Assembly (NCBI GenBank): GCA_018672815.1
Contig: JABHDX010000119.1
Location: 1 to 16,512, forward strand
From: Gammaproteobacteria bacterium
GTDB lineage: Bacteria; Pseudomonadota; Gammaproteobacteria; UBA11654
DNA: 16,512 nucleotides
Reading direction: 5' to 3'
This document shows positions 6,992-13,173 of this stretch, one piece after another (the stretch's first letter is position 1; each line of letters starts with the position of its first letter). Position numbers and translations under genes: made by a program. Under the pieces are notes generated by a model. The model saw only the letters and a list, made by a program, of their open reading frames with translations, ran no database searches and was not told the origin of the DNA.

Positions 6992-8103
6992 TAAAAATTT
7001 TCCATGACTTGAATAATTTCAGCGCCTTGCATAACACTGCTACTTGGATAATGAGTTAAGACAATACAATCTTGATTTGCTAATAATTTAAATTGGATTG
7101 ATTGTTCAGAAAAATAGTTCTCAAAATTAATACCAATGGCTAAAACGTCTCCCTGTTTTACAAGTTCTCCTGGTTTTGCAATAAAATCATAGAGTCCTGC
7201 TTGTTTTGCAAAATAGGACTTATAATCTTTCTTATTGCATTTTATAATTTTATATTCAGGCCTTGACTCGCTACTTTTAATGAGTCCTTTGTGGGAAAAA
7301 TACTCTAGAATATACTCTAAATCTTTGGATGATTCCTCAATTGATATTCTTTCTTCTCCACCCAATTCCAATGTATAAGACTCAAAATCAATCATGAATT
7401 CCCTTCCCATATCCGAAAAAATATTACGAAGATTAACCCATGTTATAAAAGCTGCTTCATCCATAGAGCCACCAAACTTATCTCCAATAATGAGATGAAA
7501 CGGAAAAGGTAAGGCGCTACTTCTCTCAGCTAAATACTCTGGTGCATACAAATACCTTGTTGCAACTCCAGCGGTATGAAGATCAAGAACATAATCAGCA
7601 TTAATAGCAAGCTGTTGAAGAATCAAGTGAAGGTGGCCATTCTGATTAGAACCGTATTCAGATTCTTCGATCTGATCTTTTAGTAAACCATCCATCAGTT
7701 TTTTGTATTCCATATTGATGTCTGATTCACTGCTATTTAAATGTTGTTTTGCAAAGTGATGAACTTTCTCATTATTTTCAGTAAAATTAGAATAGCTTCG
7801 ATTCCAATTATCGCCAGTTCCAGTATTAAACCTTCCATATGTGTATGGTCCCATTTTTGCATTTATAGCCATAGGATTAGCAGTAGGTACAATTCTAATA
7901 GAGCCTTTAATATCATTAGACTCTAAATAATTGATTAATTGATATAAAACTGCATTACCTTGATGTTCTGCACCATGCATACTGGCCTGCAAATAGCATT
8001 TAGGGCCCTTCTCTGGTCCTTTTATATCAATTACTCTAATGAAGTATTCATCTCCACTAGGAAGACCTTGTACTGGTATTTTATATTTATTAATCGTATT
8101 CAT
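6988..8103 (-). CDS. AstE/aspartoacylase-family zinc hydrolase; candidate N-succinyl-DAP desuccinylase
   Basis: This 371-residue protein belongs to the succinylglutamate desuccinylase/aspartoacylase (M14-like) family. These zinc amidohydrolases remove succinyl or acetyl groups from the alpha-amino group of an amino acid. Zinc ligands are visible as HGAE (His43, Glu46) and DLHTA (His166), with NWNR near 99-102 and the catalytic-type Glu256 in TLELGGE. A C-terminal beta domain with KPGELVKQGDVLAIG follows, as in longer members. The ATG at 8103 shares a base with the stop of the upstream decarboxylase (TAATG), so it is preferred over TTG at 8115. Being last in an operon with dapD, which makes an N-succinyl intermediate, it could replace the absent dapE. 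That is inference; hydrolysis of another N-acyl amino acid is possible. Confidence 0.85.
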   Translation of the reverse strand: MNTINKYKIPVQGLPSGDEYFIRVIDIKGPEKGPKCYLQASMHGAEHQGNAVLYQLINYLESNDIKGSIRIVPTANPMAINAKMGPYTYGRFNTGTGDNWNRSYSNFTENNEKVHHFAKQHLNSSESDINMEYKKLMDGLLKDQIEESEYGSNQNGHLHLILQQLAINADYVLDLHTAGVATRYLYAPEYLAERSSALPFPFHLIIGDKFGGSMDEAAFITWVNLRNIFSDMGREFMIDFESYTLELGGEERISIEESSKDLEYILEYFSHKGLIKSSESRPEYKIIKCNKKDYKSYFAKQAGLYDFIAKPGELVKQGDVLAIGINFENYFSEQSIQFKLLANQDCIVLTHYPSSSVMQGAEIIQVMENFY

Positions 8104-9308
8104 TAAACCAACCAATCTGAAGATTGTTGAACATCTCTCAGTATTGACAAATCACCATCTAAAAGTATAACTTCGGCAGGTAGATTATGGCAAAGAAAAT
8201 AAGGCATTGACTCTGTAAACCCATAAGCACCTACTTGAGAAAAAACCAACCAATCATCAACATTAATATCCTTTGGTAATTGATAAACACCCATTTTATC
8301 TAAAGCTGTACACAAAGGTCCATGCACATGAAATTCTTCTAAGGATTGGAAGCTTTCTCTAAATAATTCACAAGGAAATTGATTGCCAGTTAATGCAGGA
8401 CGAGCTAGATGATTAATTCCGCCTTCCATCACTAAGATTTTCTTTCCACGTACAGTCTTCCTATCAGTCACTTGGGTAAAATAATATCCATAGGGCCCAG
8501 TACAATATCGTCCAGGCTCTAACCAAATAGAGTCTAGTGCATATTCATTTCTCAGTTTTATAACCAAATCATTAACATCTTTAAAGTCAATTGCTATATC
8601 AGTTTTATCATAAGGTATCCCGATGCCGCCTCCTAAATCGATTACTTTAATATTAATACCAAGATTTTTTGACAACTCATTTAACTCTACAATTATTTTC
8701 CTCCAAATACTCTCGAGGTGTCCCATGTCAATAATATTTCCCCATTGAAAAACATGAAATCCGAGAATATTTATTTTTTTATATTTTCTAAAATCAACTT
8801 TTACCCATTCATCAGGATCAATTCCAAAAGGTGTAATTTGATCTCCGCCTAAAACAGATTCGCCTGATCCCCAATCCAATTGGACTCTTAGAAGTACTTT
8901 TTGTTTTATATTTAATTCACTGGCTATTTCGTTTAACCAAATCAACTGATTAATACTTTCTAAAACAATAATTTCAACATTATTCTCTATCAATACTCTT
9001 AGATAATCTTTTGTTTTAGATGGTCCAGTTGATAAGATTCTAGTTCCAGAAATACCATTACTAAGAGCTTGGTTAAGTTCACCTAAACTTGAAACATCAA
9101 TACCAAAGGATGTATCACTGATTGCATTAATAATCGATGAGGCTGGATTTGATTTACACGCATACCACAGCTTTAAAGCATCATCCTTTATATTAATCAT
9201 TGACTGTATATGCATTTTAAATGCATCAATATCATAATAAAAGAAAGAATAACCAAGATCCTCAATGACCTTACCTAACCCTATTTTATGGTTAAGATTT
9301 AATTTCAT
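8103..9308 (-). CDS. PLP-dependent decarboxylase, LysA/ornithine decarboxylase fold (probable DAP decarboxylase)
   Basis: This 401-residue fold type III PLP enzyme is probably the operon's diaminopimelate decarboxylase, the last step to lysine. The PLP lysine is Lys52 in YACKSN. LGGGIG at 225-230 and EPGR at 274-277 bind the cofactor phosphate. The cross-subunit cysteine is Cys333 in HGPLCTALD, and Tyr362 lies in GAYGFTES near a C-terminal NLPAEV. Two motifs typical of true DAP decarboxylases differ: HIGSQ is replaced by HVFQW at 185-189, and CESGD by CTALD. Substrate preference is therefore uncertain. Ornithine-, carboxynorspermidine- or peptide-pathway decarboxylases share this fold. The start follows dapD by 8 bases, with an AGGAAA overlapping the dapD stop. 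The context argues for a lysine or DAP role. Confidence 0.85.
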   Translation of the reverse strand: MKLNLNHKIGLGKVIEDLGYSFFYYDIDAFKMHIQSMINIKDDALKLWYACKSNPASSIINAISDTSFGIDVSSLGELNQALSNGISGTRILSTGPSKTKDYLRVLIENNVEIIVLESINQLIWLNEIASELNIKQKVLLRVQLDWGSGESVLGGDQITPFGIDPDEWVKVDFRKYKKINILGFHVFQWGNIIDMGHLESIWRKIIVELNELSKNLGINIKVIDLGGGIGIPYDKTDIAIDFKDVNDLVIKLRNEYALDSIWLEPGRYCTGPYGYYFTQVTDRKTVRGKKILVMEGGINHLARPALTGNQFPCELFRESFQSLEEFHVHGPLCTALDKMGVYQLPKDINVDDWLVFSQVGAYGFTESMPYFLCHNLPAEVILLDGDLSILRDVQQSSDWLV

Positions 9309-9316
9309 TTTATTTC

Positions 9317-10081
9317 CTATCTTAAGTACTCTTCTAGTTCAATAGCAGTATCAGTTTTAGCATCTCTATACTTGATAATGAGAGCACAATTAATCGATAT
9401 ATTTTGACTCCTAGCCCATGACAAATTTGTATTAATTGGTCGAGTACCAGAAACAACGATCGCACTCTCTGGAATAGCTTCTCCTTTAGAAAGCACTCGT
9501 TCATTAATACAATCATAAACAGGAATACCTTGTGATAAGACAACACCTGGTGCAATAATTGCTTTTTTTGAAACCTGAACTCCTTCAACAATAATTGAAC
9601 CTGCTCCAATAAATGCATCATCTTCTATAATAACAGGGGTTAAGCCAATTGGTTCTAAAACACCGCCAATTTGAACACCTGCTGAAAGATGTACATTTTT
9701 TCCTATCTGTGCACAAGAACCTACCAAAACATGTGAGTCAACCATGGTTCCAGAATCTACATAAGCACCTATATTGATATATGAAGGCGGAACAACAATT
9801 ACACCTTCAGCAATATAAGATCCAACACGAATAGAGGTTCCACCTGGTACAATTCTAATGTTTCTCTCTAATGTAATATTTTGTGTCGGGACACTATTTT
9901 TATCAAAAAATCCAGGATATCCTTGATCTTTATAATCAATTAATTCTCCTTCTCTGAAAGCCTCTAATATTGATTCTTTAACTGCAATATTTGCTTCCCA
10001 TTTTCCATCAATCTTGTTTGCTGATCGAATCTCGCCACTTTCGAGAAGTTTGATAGCTTCTTTCCAATGCATTTTTTTCAT
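9317..10081 (-). CDS. dapD: 2,3,4,5-tetrahydropyridine-2,6-dicarboxylate N-succinyltransferase
   Basis: DapD transfers succinyl from succinyl-CoA to tetrahydrodipicolinate and so defines the succinylase branch of DAP synthesis. The 254-residue protein is somewhat shorter than E. coli DapD (274), mostly at the N-terminus. A helical N-terminal part (to about residue 75) precedes a left-handed beta-helix of hexapeptide repeats. Diagnostic segments are VPPSYINIGAYVDSGTMVDS, VGSCAQIGKNVHLS, GGVLEP and IIEDDAFIGAGSIIVEGV, followed by VVSGTRP near the end. The ATG at 10081 is preceded by GAGG at a suitable distance, 20 bases after the dapA stop. It implies that an N-succinyl-DAP desuccinylase is needed, and no dapE is present in this window. 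Confidence 0.95.
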   Translation of the reverse strand: MKKMHWKEAIKLLESGEIRSANKIDGKWEANIAVKESILEAFREGELIDYKDQGYPGFFDKNSVPTQNITLERNIRIVPGGTSIRVGSYIAEGVIVVPPSYINIGAYVDSGTMVDSHVLVGSCAQIGKNVHLSAGVQIGGVLEPIGLTPVIIEDDAFIGAGSIIVEGVQVSKKAIIAPGVVLSQGIPVYDCINERVLSKGEAIPESAIVVSGTRPINTNLSWARSQNISINCALIIKYRDAKTDTAIELEEYLR

Positions 10082-10101
10082 TTATTGAACCTCATATATA
10101 G

Positions 10102-10992
10102 TTAAATTAGACCTAATTTTTCTAGCTCTTTATTTATCAGATCATGATTCTTCTTAGATAATTGTGTTAAAGGCAGTCTGATACCACTGTCTATCAACCC
10201 CATCTTAAGAAGAGCGTATTTTACTGGTATTGGATTTGATTGAATAAAGAGTTTTTTATTAATTTCACTTAAATGTTTATTAATTTCTTCTGCTTCTGGA
10301 TCATTATTTTTTGCTGCCTCACACATTCTAGATACCATAAATGGCATTATATTAGATGTCACAGATATACTGCCATGACCACCTCTTTTAATAAAATCAC
10401 ATGATGATTCATCGTCTCCAGAGTACAAATAAAAATTGTTACTCTTTATTTCTGATGCACATAAATTATTAAGTTGATCGAAGATATCCATATCTCCAGT
10501 AGCATCTTTTAATCCAATAATATTGGGATGTGATGCTAATTCAGAAACTGTCTTAGATTCAATATGAACAGCAGTTCTCGATGGAACATTGTATATGATC
10601 TGAGGAACATCAACCTTATCAGCAATACTCATATAGTGTTGATATAAACCTTCTTGAGTTGGCTTATTGTAATAAGGAGTTACTAATAATACTGCATCAA
10701 CTCCTAAATTTTTAGCTGACTCTGTAAGATAGATGGCTTCTTTAGTTGCATTGGCTCCAGTACCTGCTATTAAGGGAATTCTTCCGTTGACTGTTTTTAC
10801 AAAATAATCAATTACCTCAAGATGCTCAGAGACCTCAATAGTTGCTGATTCTCCTGTAGTACCGACAGCTACAATACCTGATATACCGTTATCTATTTGC
10901 ATCTCTACCAAAGATTCAAGAGATGAATAATCAATATCTCCATTCACTTTCATTGGAGTAACAATAGCCGTAATTGCTCCTGTAATTCTCAT
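10102..10992 (-). CDS. dapA: 4-hydroxy-tetrahydrodipicolinate synthase
   Basis: DapA condenses pyruvate and aspartate semialdehyde, the committed step to DAP and lysine. At 296 residues it has the normal length. GTTGES is at 44-49, YNVPSRT supplies the catalytic Tyr and carboxylate-binding Arg, and GLKDATGD contains the Schiff-base lysine. Most residues of the lysine feedback site of the E. coli enzyme are conserved: the Ser-Ala after GTTGE, the His at E. coli position 56, Asn and Glu in GANATKEA, and the Tyr of TPYYN. The residue matching E. coli His53 is Val. Lysine inhibition is therefore plausible but altered. The ATG is preceded by AAGGA. Spacing from dapB is 25 bases, so it should share the dapB leader control. 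Confidence 0.96.
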   Translation of the reverse strand: MRITGAITAIVTPMKVNGDIDYSSLESLVEMQIDNGISGIVAVGTTGESATIEVSEHLEVIDYFVKTVNGRIPLIAGTGANATKEAIYLTESAKNLGVDAVLLVTPYYNKPTQEGLYQHYMSIADKVDVPQIIYNVPSRTAVHIESKTVSELASHPNIIGLKDATGDMDIFDQLNNLCASEIKSNNFYLYSGDDESSCDFIKRGGHGSISVTSNIMPFMVSRMCEAAKNNDPEAEEINKHLSEINKKLFIQSNPIPVKYALLKMGLIDSGIRLPLTQLSKKNHDLINKELEKLGLI

Positions 10993-11017
10993 AATTCTAT
11001 TTCCTTAAGTATAATTT

Positions 11018-11683
11018 TTATGTATTTTTATTAATTAATGTTTCGAATTCATAAATGCCTGGCTCTAGATCATTGAATAAATATGTTGCTGCCACGGCAC
11101 CTTCAGCAAACACAATTCTATTATTAACCTTATGAGTAATGGTTAGTGTTTCATCTTGAGTGATTAGACTGACCGAGTGAATGCCTAAAGTATCACCTTC
11201 TCTAGTATGAGTAATCTCTATTGGGTGATCTAGTATTTCTGCAAATCTAAGAGCTGTCCCACTCGGAGCGTCTAATTTTTTCTCATGGTGCTCCTCATGA
11301 ATTTTAAATTGATAATTAGGATAAATTGATTTTAGTTTACTAAAGTTATTACTTAAAATTTCATTGATTAGATTGATACCTATTGAAAAATTTGCTGATT
11401 TTATCCATCGACATTTAGCTTCTTTAATTTCACTCAATAAAGACTCATCCCATTCAATACCAGTAGTTCCGATTACAAGAGGAATCTGTGAATAAACTAA
11501 TATTGGCTTCAATAATCTGAAAGTAGGAGCATTGACGAAACAAATAGCCACATCATAATCCTTCAAAGCTTCCGGGGTAATTGTATTTTGTGAATCGAAT
11601 ACGCCATAGGACAGTTTTCTTTCTTTTAAAAGATCAATAATATGGGAACCAGTTTTCCCTTTTCCTATAACGGCATATTTCAA
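11018..11683 (-). CDS. dapB: 4-hydroxy-tetrahydrodipicolinate reductase, short form, TTG start
   Basis: DapB reduces the DapA product with NAD(P)H. From TTG at 11683 it is 221 residues, clearly shorter than E. coli DapB (273). It resembles the compact type with a GKGKTG nucleotide loop at 7-12 in place of GAGGRMG. GTTG (72-75) and HHEKKLDAPSGTA (from residue 132) carry the catalytic His132 and Lys136. TTG is chosen because AGGAG lies exactly 6 bases upstream. The longer alternative, ATG at 11713, falls inside the terminator hairpin and would add residues without family support. As first gene of the dap operon it lies directly behind the attenuator-like leader. The short form could mark an unusual lineage or transfer, but base composition does not stand out. 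Confidence 0.92.
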   Translation of the reverse strand: MKYAVIGKGKTGSHIIDLLKERKLSYGVFDSQNTITPEALKDYDVAICFVNAPTFRLLKPILVYSQIPLVIGTTGIEWDESLLSEIKEAKCRWIKSANFSIGINLINEILSNNFSKLKSIYPNYQFKIHEEHHEKKLDAPSGTALRFAEILDHPIEITHTREGDTLGIHSVSLITQDETLTITHKVNNRIVFAEGAVAATYLFNDLEPGIYEFETLINKNT

Positions 11684-11696
11684 AACAATCTCCTGC

Positions 11697-11725
11697 AAAA
11701 AAAAACCCAGCATTTAAGGCTGGGT
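11697..11725 (-). terminator. Intrinsic terminator in dapB leader (attenuator segments 3:4)
   Basis: On the minus strand ACCCAGC (11725-11719) pairs perfectly with GCTGGGT (11711-11705) around a 7-base loop CTTAAAT. An uninterrupted run of eight T follows at 11704-11697. This is a textbook rho-independent terminator. It ends one base before the GCAGGAG that serves as the dapB ribosome binding site, so it stands between the upstream genes or promoter and dapB in the sense direction. Its position argues for conditional termination; simple termination of the preceding ccm operon is the alternative. Confidence 0.88.
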
Positions 11726-11755
11726 GTCAAACGAAAAAAATAGACAACTCCCAGC
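11719..11755 (-). promoter_or_regulatory. Proposed antiterminator (segments 2:3) of the dapB leader
   Basis: GCTGGG at 11755-11750 is complementary to CCCAGC at 11724-11719. TGTC at 11746-11743 is complementary to GACA at 11728-11725. Together they make a 10-pair stem with a 3-base bulge and a 14-base loop. CCCAGC is also the 5' arm of the terminator, so the two structures exclude each other. The pairing is read directly from the sequence; its use in the cell is inference. Confidence 0.6.
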
Positions 11756-11766
11756 TATATGGCTGG
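11751..11766 (-). promoter_or_regulatory. Proposed anti-antiterminator hairpin (segments 1:2) of the dapB leader
   Basis: CCAGC (11766-11762) pairs with GCTGG (11755-11751) around the loop CATATA. Outer pairing of ACAAC (11786-11782) with GTTGT (11748-11744) could extend it. The 3' arm is the same GCTGG needed for the antiterminator. The leader peptide stop TAG (11757-11755) lies at the junction of loop and 3' arm, the placement seen in classical amino acid attenuators. A T-run at 11740-11734 follows at a distance, so a weak terminator role is also possible. Confidence 0.55.
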
Positions 11767-11802
11767 TTTAAGTTTAGCTTTGTTGTTCCTTAATATTTTC
11801 AT
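11755..11802 (-). CDS. Putative lysine-rich leader peptide of the dap operon
   Basis: A 15-codon reading frame upstream of dapB encodes MKILRNNKAKLKPAI followed by TAG. Four codons are lysine AAA (11799, 11781, 11775, 11769), with three of them alternating just before hairpin segment 1. Its last codons and stop form part of the first hairpin. The start ATG has GAG 6 bases upstream, a weak ribosome binding site. If transcription begins at the nearby TATAAT, the message could be almost leaderless. The proposed job is to sense charged tRNA-Lys and couple ribosome position to termination before dapB. AAA is common in an AT-rich genome, so the lysine enrichment alone is weak; its combination with exclusive hairpins and stop placement is the real evidence. 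Confidence 0.55.
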   Translation of the reverse strand: MKILRNNKAKLKPAI

Positions 11803-11811
11803 CGAGGGCTC

Positions 11812-11817
11812 ATTATA
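11812..11817 (-). promoter_or_regulatory. Candidate -10 box for the dap operon
   Basis: TATAAT at 11817-11812 on the minus strand is a perfect consensus -10, 10 bases upstream of the leader peptide ATG. No good -35 hexamer is seen at the right spacing; an AT-rich stretch with TTTATATA lies there instead. Transcription would begin close to 11805-11802, almost at the leader ATG. In such AT-rich DNA a chance match is possible. Confidence 0.4.
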
Positions 11818-11862
11818 TATATCCATCAGACAATGTATATAAAAATATTTATGCATGAATGC

Positions 11863-12243
11863 CTATTCTTTCTCTAAAGGGAGATTAGCACTATTCCATG
11901 CAAGCATATCACCATCAATATCTATTAATGTCCTAAACCCTTCATCTGATAAGCGTTCCAAAACTAATGATGCTCTTTTTCCACTTCTACAATAAACAAC
12001 GACTGTCTCATTTTTATAGCCAGCAATAAGACTGGTGTCGGAGAGCAATAAATCATGGGGAATATTGATAGAATTCTTGATTCTTCCAGAATTAAATTCT
12101 TCAATTGTTCTCACATCAAGTAAAATAAAAGTTTGATCAGTTTGATCGAGTTCTTTCTTTAGTTCTTTAACGGTTAGTAGTTCAATGGCATGCAAATTAG
12201 AACTGAATAATAAAAGAATCAATAAAGTGAGTACACCTCTCAT
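11863..12243 (-). CDS. Exported rhodanese-like protein
   Basis: A single rhodanese (sulfurtransferase) domain of 126 residues is preceded by a signal peptide (hydrophobic LTLLILLLFSS, then a likely cleavage after LHA near residue 19), so it should act in the periplasm. LLDVRTIEEFNSGRI is the conserved N-terminal motif, and the active loop is YCRSGKRAS with Cys85. The start ATG is 3 bases after the stop of the VOC gene, and it is the last gene of the ccm-led operon. Stand-alone periplasmic rhodaneses are proposed to carry sulfane sulfur or act in thiol chemistry. The link with cytochrome c maturation is by position only. Confidence 0.88.
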   Translation of the reverse strand: MRGVLTLLILLLFSSNLHAIELLTVKELKKELDQTDQTFILLDVRTIEEFNSGRIKNSINIPHDLLLSDTSLIAGYKNETVVVYCRSGKRASLVLERLSDEGFRTLIDIDGDMLAWNSANLPLEKE

Positions 12244-12246
12244 AAT

Positions 12247-12813
12247 CTAGTGGATTGCATTAAGTATCTGATTAAGTTCAACTAAATTACCATCAGGATC
12301 ATAGAATTTTGAAACACTGACTTTAATAACACTAGAGCCATCATAAGAAGGATACTCAGTATAAGTTGGTTCTTGTATTATCTCGATTCCAGGCATTGAA
12401 GTGACTTTAGCCCATCGACTTTCTAAATCATTGGTATTAAAAACTAAAACAGTATTTTGAGGAGTAAATCCTTCTTTGCGAATGGGTTTCTTTTTGACTT
12501 CAGCATTGGGGTTATTGTATTCATAATCCACCAAACCCAAAACACCAACTAAATCTTCTGTGGTTTTTAAGAAGATAAGTCGTATTTCCTTATCTTTTCT
12601 TTCTATAATCTGATCGTAAATTAAATCCATGCCAATTGAATCTCTATAGAGTGCTAGTGACTTCTCAATATCCCTTACAATCAAAGTCGCCCTTCTCAGA
12701 ACTAAATCTTCTGCTGCTATATCATTAGTCGGTTGCTTCTTAGCATCTATATTTTCATCGCTAAATACTGGATTTACAAATAGAAACATTACTACTATTA
12801 AAATATACTTCAT
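12247..12813 (-). CDS. Exported VOC (glyoxalase/bleomycin resistance-like) protein
   Basis: This 188-residue protein has a clear signal peptide (MKYILIVVMFLFVNPVFS, cleavage likely before DE). One vicinal-oxygen-chelate domain follows from about residue 40. The domain shows RRATLIVRDIEKSLALYRDS, then GMDLIYD, with FYDPDGNLVELNQ at the end. VOC proteins bind metals or small ligands and include glyoxalases, dioxygenases and drug-binding proteins. Periplasmic examples are less usual, and no specific reaction can be assigned. A good ribosome binding site, AAGGAG, lies 7 bases before the ATG. It is flanked by a small membrane protein gene and a rhodanese gene, all on one strand with gaps of 3 to 12 bases. 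Confidence 0.85.
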   Translation of the reverse strand: MKYILIVVMFLFVNPVFSDENIDAKKQPTNDIAAEDLVLRRATLIVRDIEKSLALYRDSIGMDLIYDQIIERKDKEIRLIFLKTTEDLVGVLGLVDYEYNNPNAEVKKKPIRKEGFTPQNTVLVFNTNDLESRWAKVTSMPGIEIIQEPTYTEYPSYDGSSVIKVSVSKFYDPDGNLVELNQILNAIH

Positions 12814-12825
12814 TGGATATCTCCT

Positions 12826-13164
12826 TTATTTTTTCCAATTTTCTTTAAAGTATGGAGAAAATAAAAATACAGGAAAAATAAAAAATAATTCCAAATAAAT
12901 AATTTTTATAAAATCTATAGGGCCCTCAAATCCTTTAAAAGGAACTGGCTCAAGTTTATGACCAACACCTTGGATAATAATACTTAGAATAATTAAGAAC
13001 ACACAAGATACAGCAACTGTATAATTTTGAATAATAAGGCTATAAATAAAGCCTATATTACCAGAGATGAAGGTTATAGACCCAATCATATGGATGATTA
13101 AATTGATTTTGTTTTGATGCAAATTTTGATAAAACTCTAAATCACTATTTTTAATCATTTTCAT
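12826..13164 (-). CDS. Small membrane protein, probable Mpo1-like/DUF962 family
   Basis: This 112-residue protein has three or four hydrophobic segments. The histidine pattern resembles the DUF962 (Mpo1-like) family: YQNLHQNKINLIIHMIG with His16 and His25, and GVGHKLEPVPFKG with His69 and Glu72. The yeast family member Mpo1 is a dioxygenase in fatty acid alpha-oxidation; bacterial members are uncharacterised. The last segment is hydrophobic (LELFFIFPVFLFS) before a basic tail. The family call rests on motif memory and is moderate. It follows ccmI by 9 bases in the ccm-led operon. No evidence ties it to heme or cytochrome chemistry beyond that position. Start is ATG 13164, with a second ATG two codons in. 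Confidence 0.62.
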   Translation of the reverse strand: MKMIKNSDLEFYQNLHQNKINLIIHMIGSITFISGNIGFIYSLIIQNYTVAVSCVFLIILSIIIQGVGHKLEPVPFKGFEGPIDFIKIIYLELFFIFPVFLFSPYFKENWKK

Positions 13165-13173
13165 TCTTTTAAC

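Noticed and set aside
7741..7926. 61-codon plus-strand frame
   Set aside because: Antisense to the zinc hydrolase coding region; no independent evidence of coding.
8101..8115. TTG at 8115 as start of the AstE-like gene
   Set aside because: ATG at 8103 overlaps the upstream stop as TAATG, a common coupling arrangement, and the four extra residues have no support.
11697..11766. Plain tandem terminators of the ccm-rhodanese operon
   Set aside because: Not excluded, but less favoured: the arms of the two hairpins are complementary to each other in the 2:3 combination, the first T-run is poorly placed, and the leader frame stop lies exactly at the hairpin junction.
11714..11862. Lysine (L-box) riboswitch upstream of dapB
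   Set aside because: The spacer is too short for the usual L-box aptamer, and its structure is fully accounted for by short complementary arms plus a reading frame.
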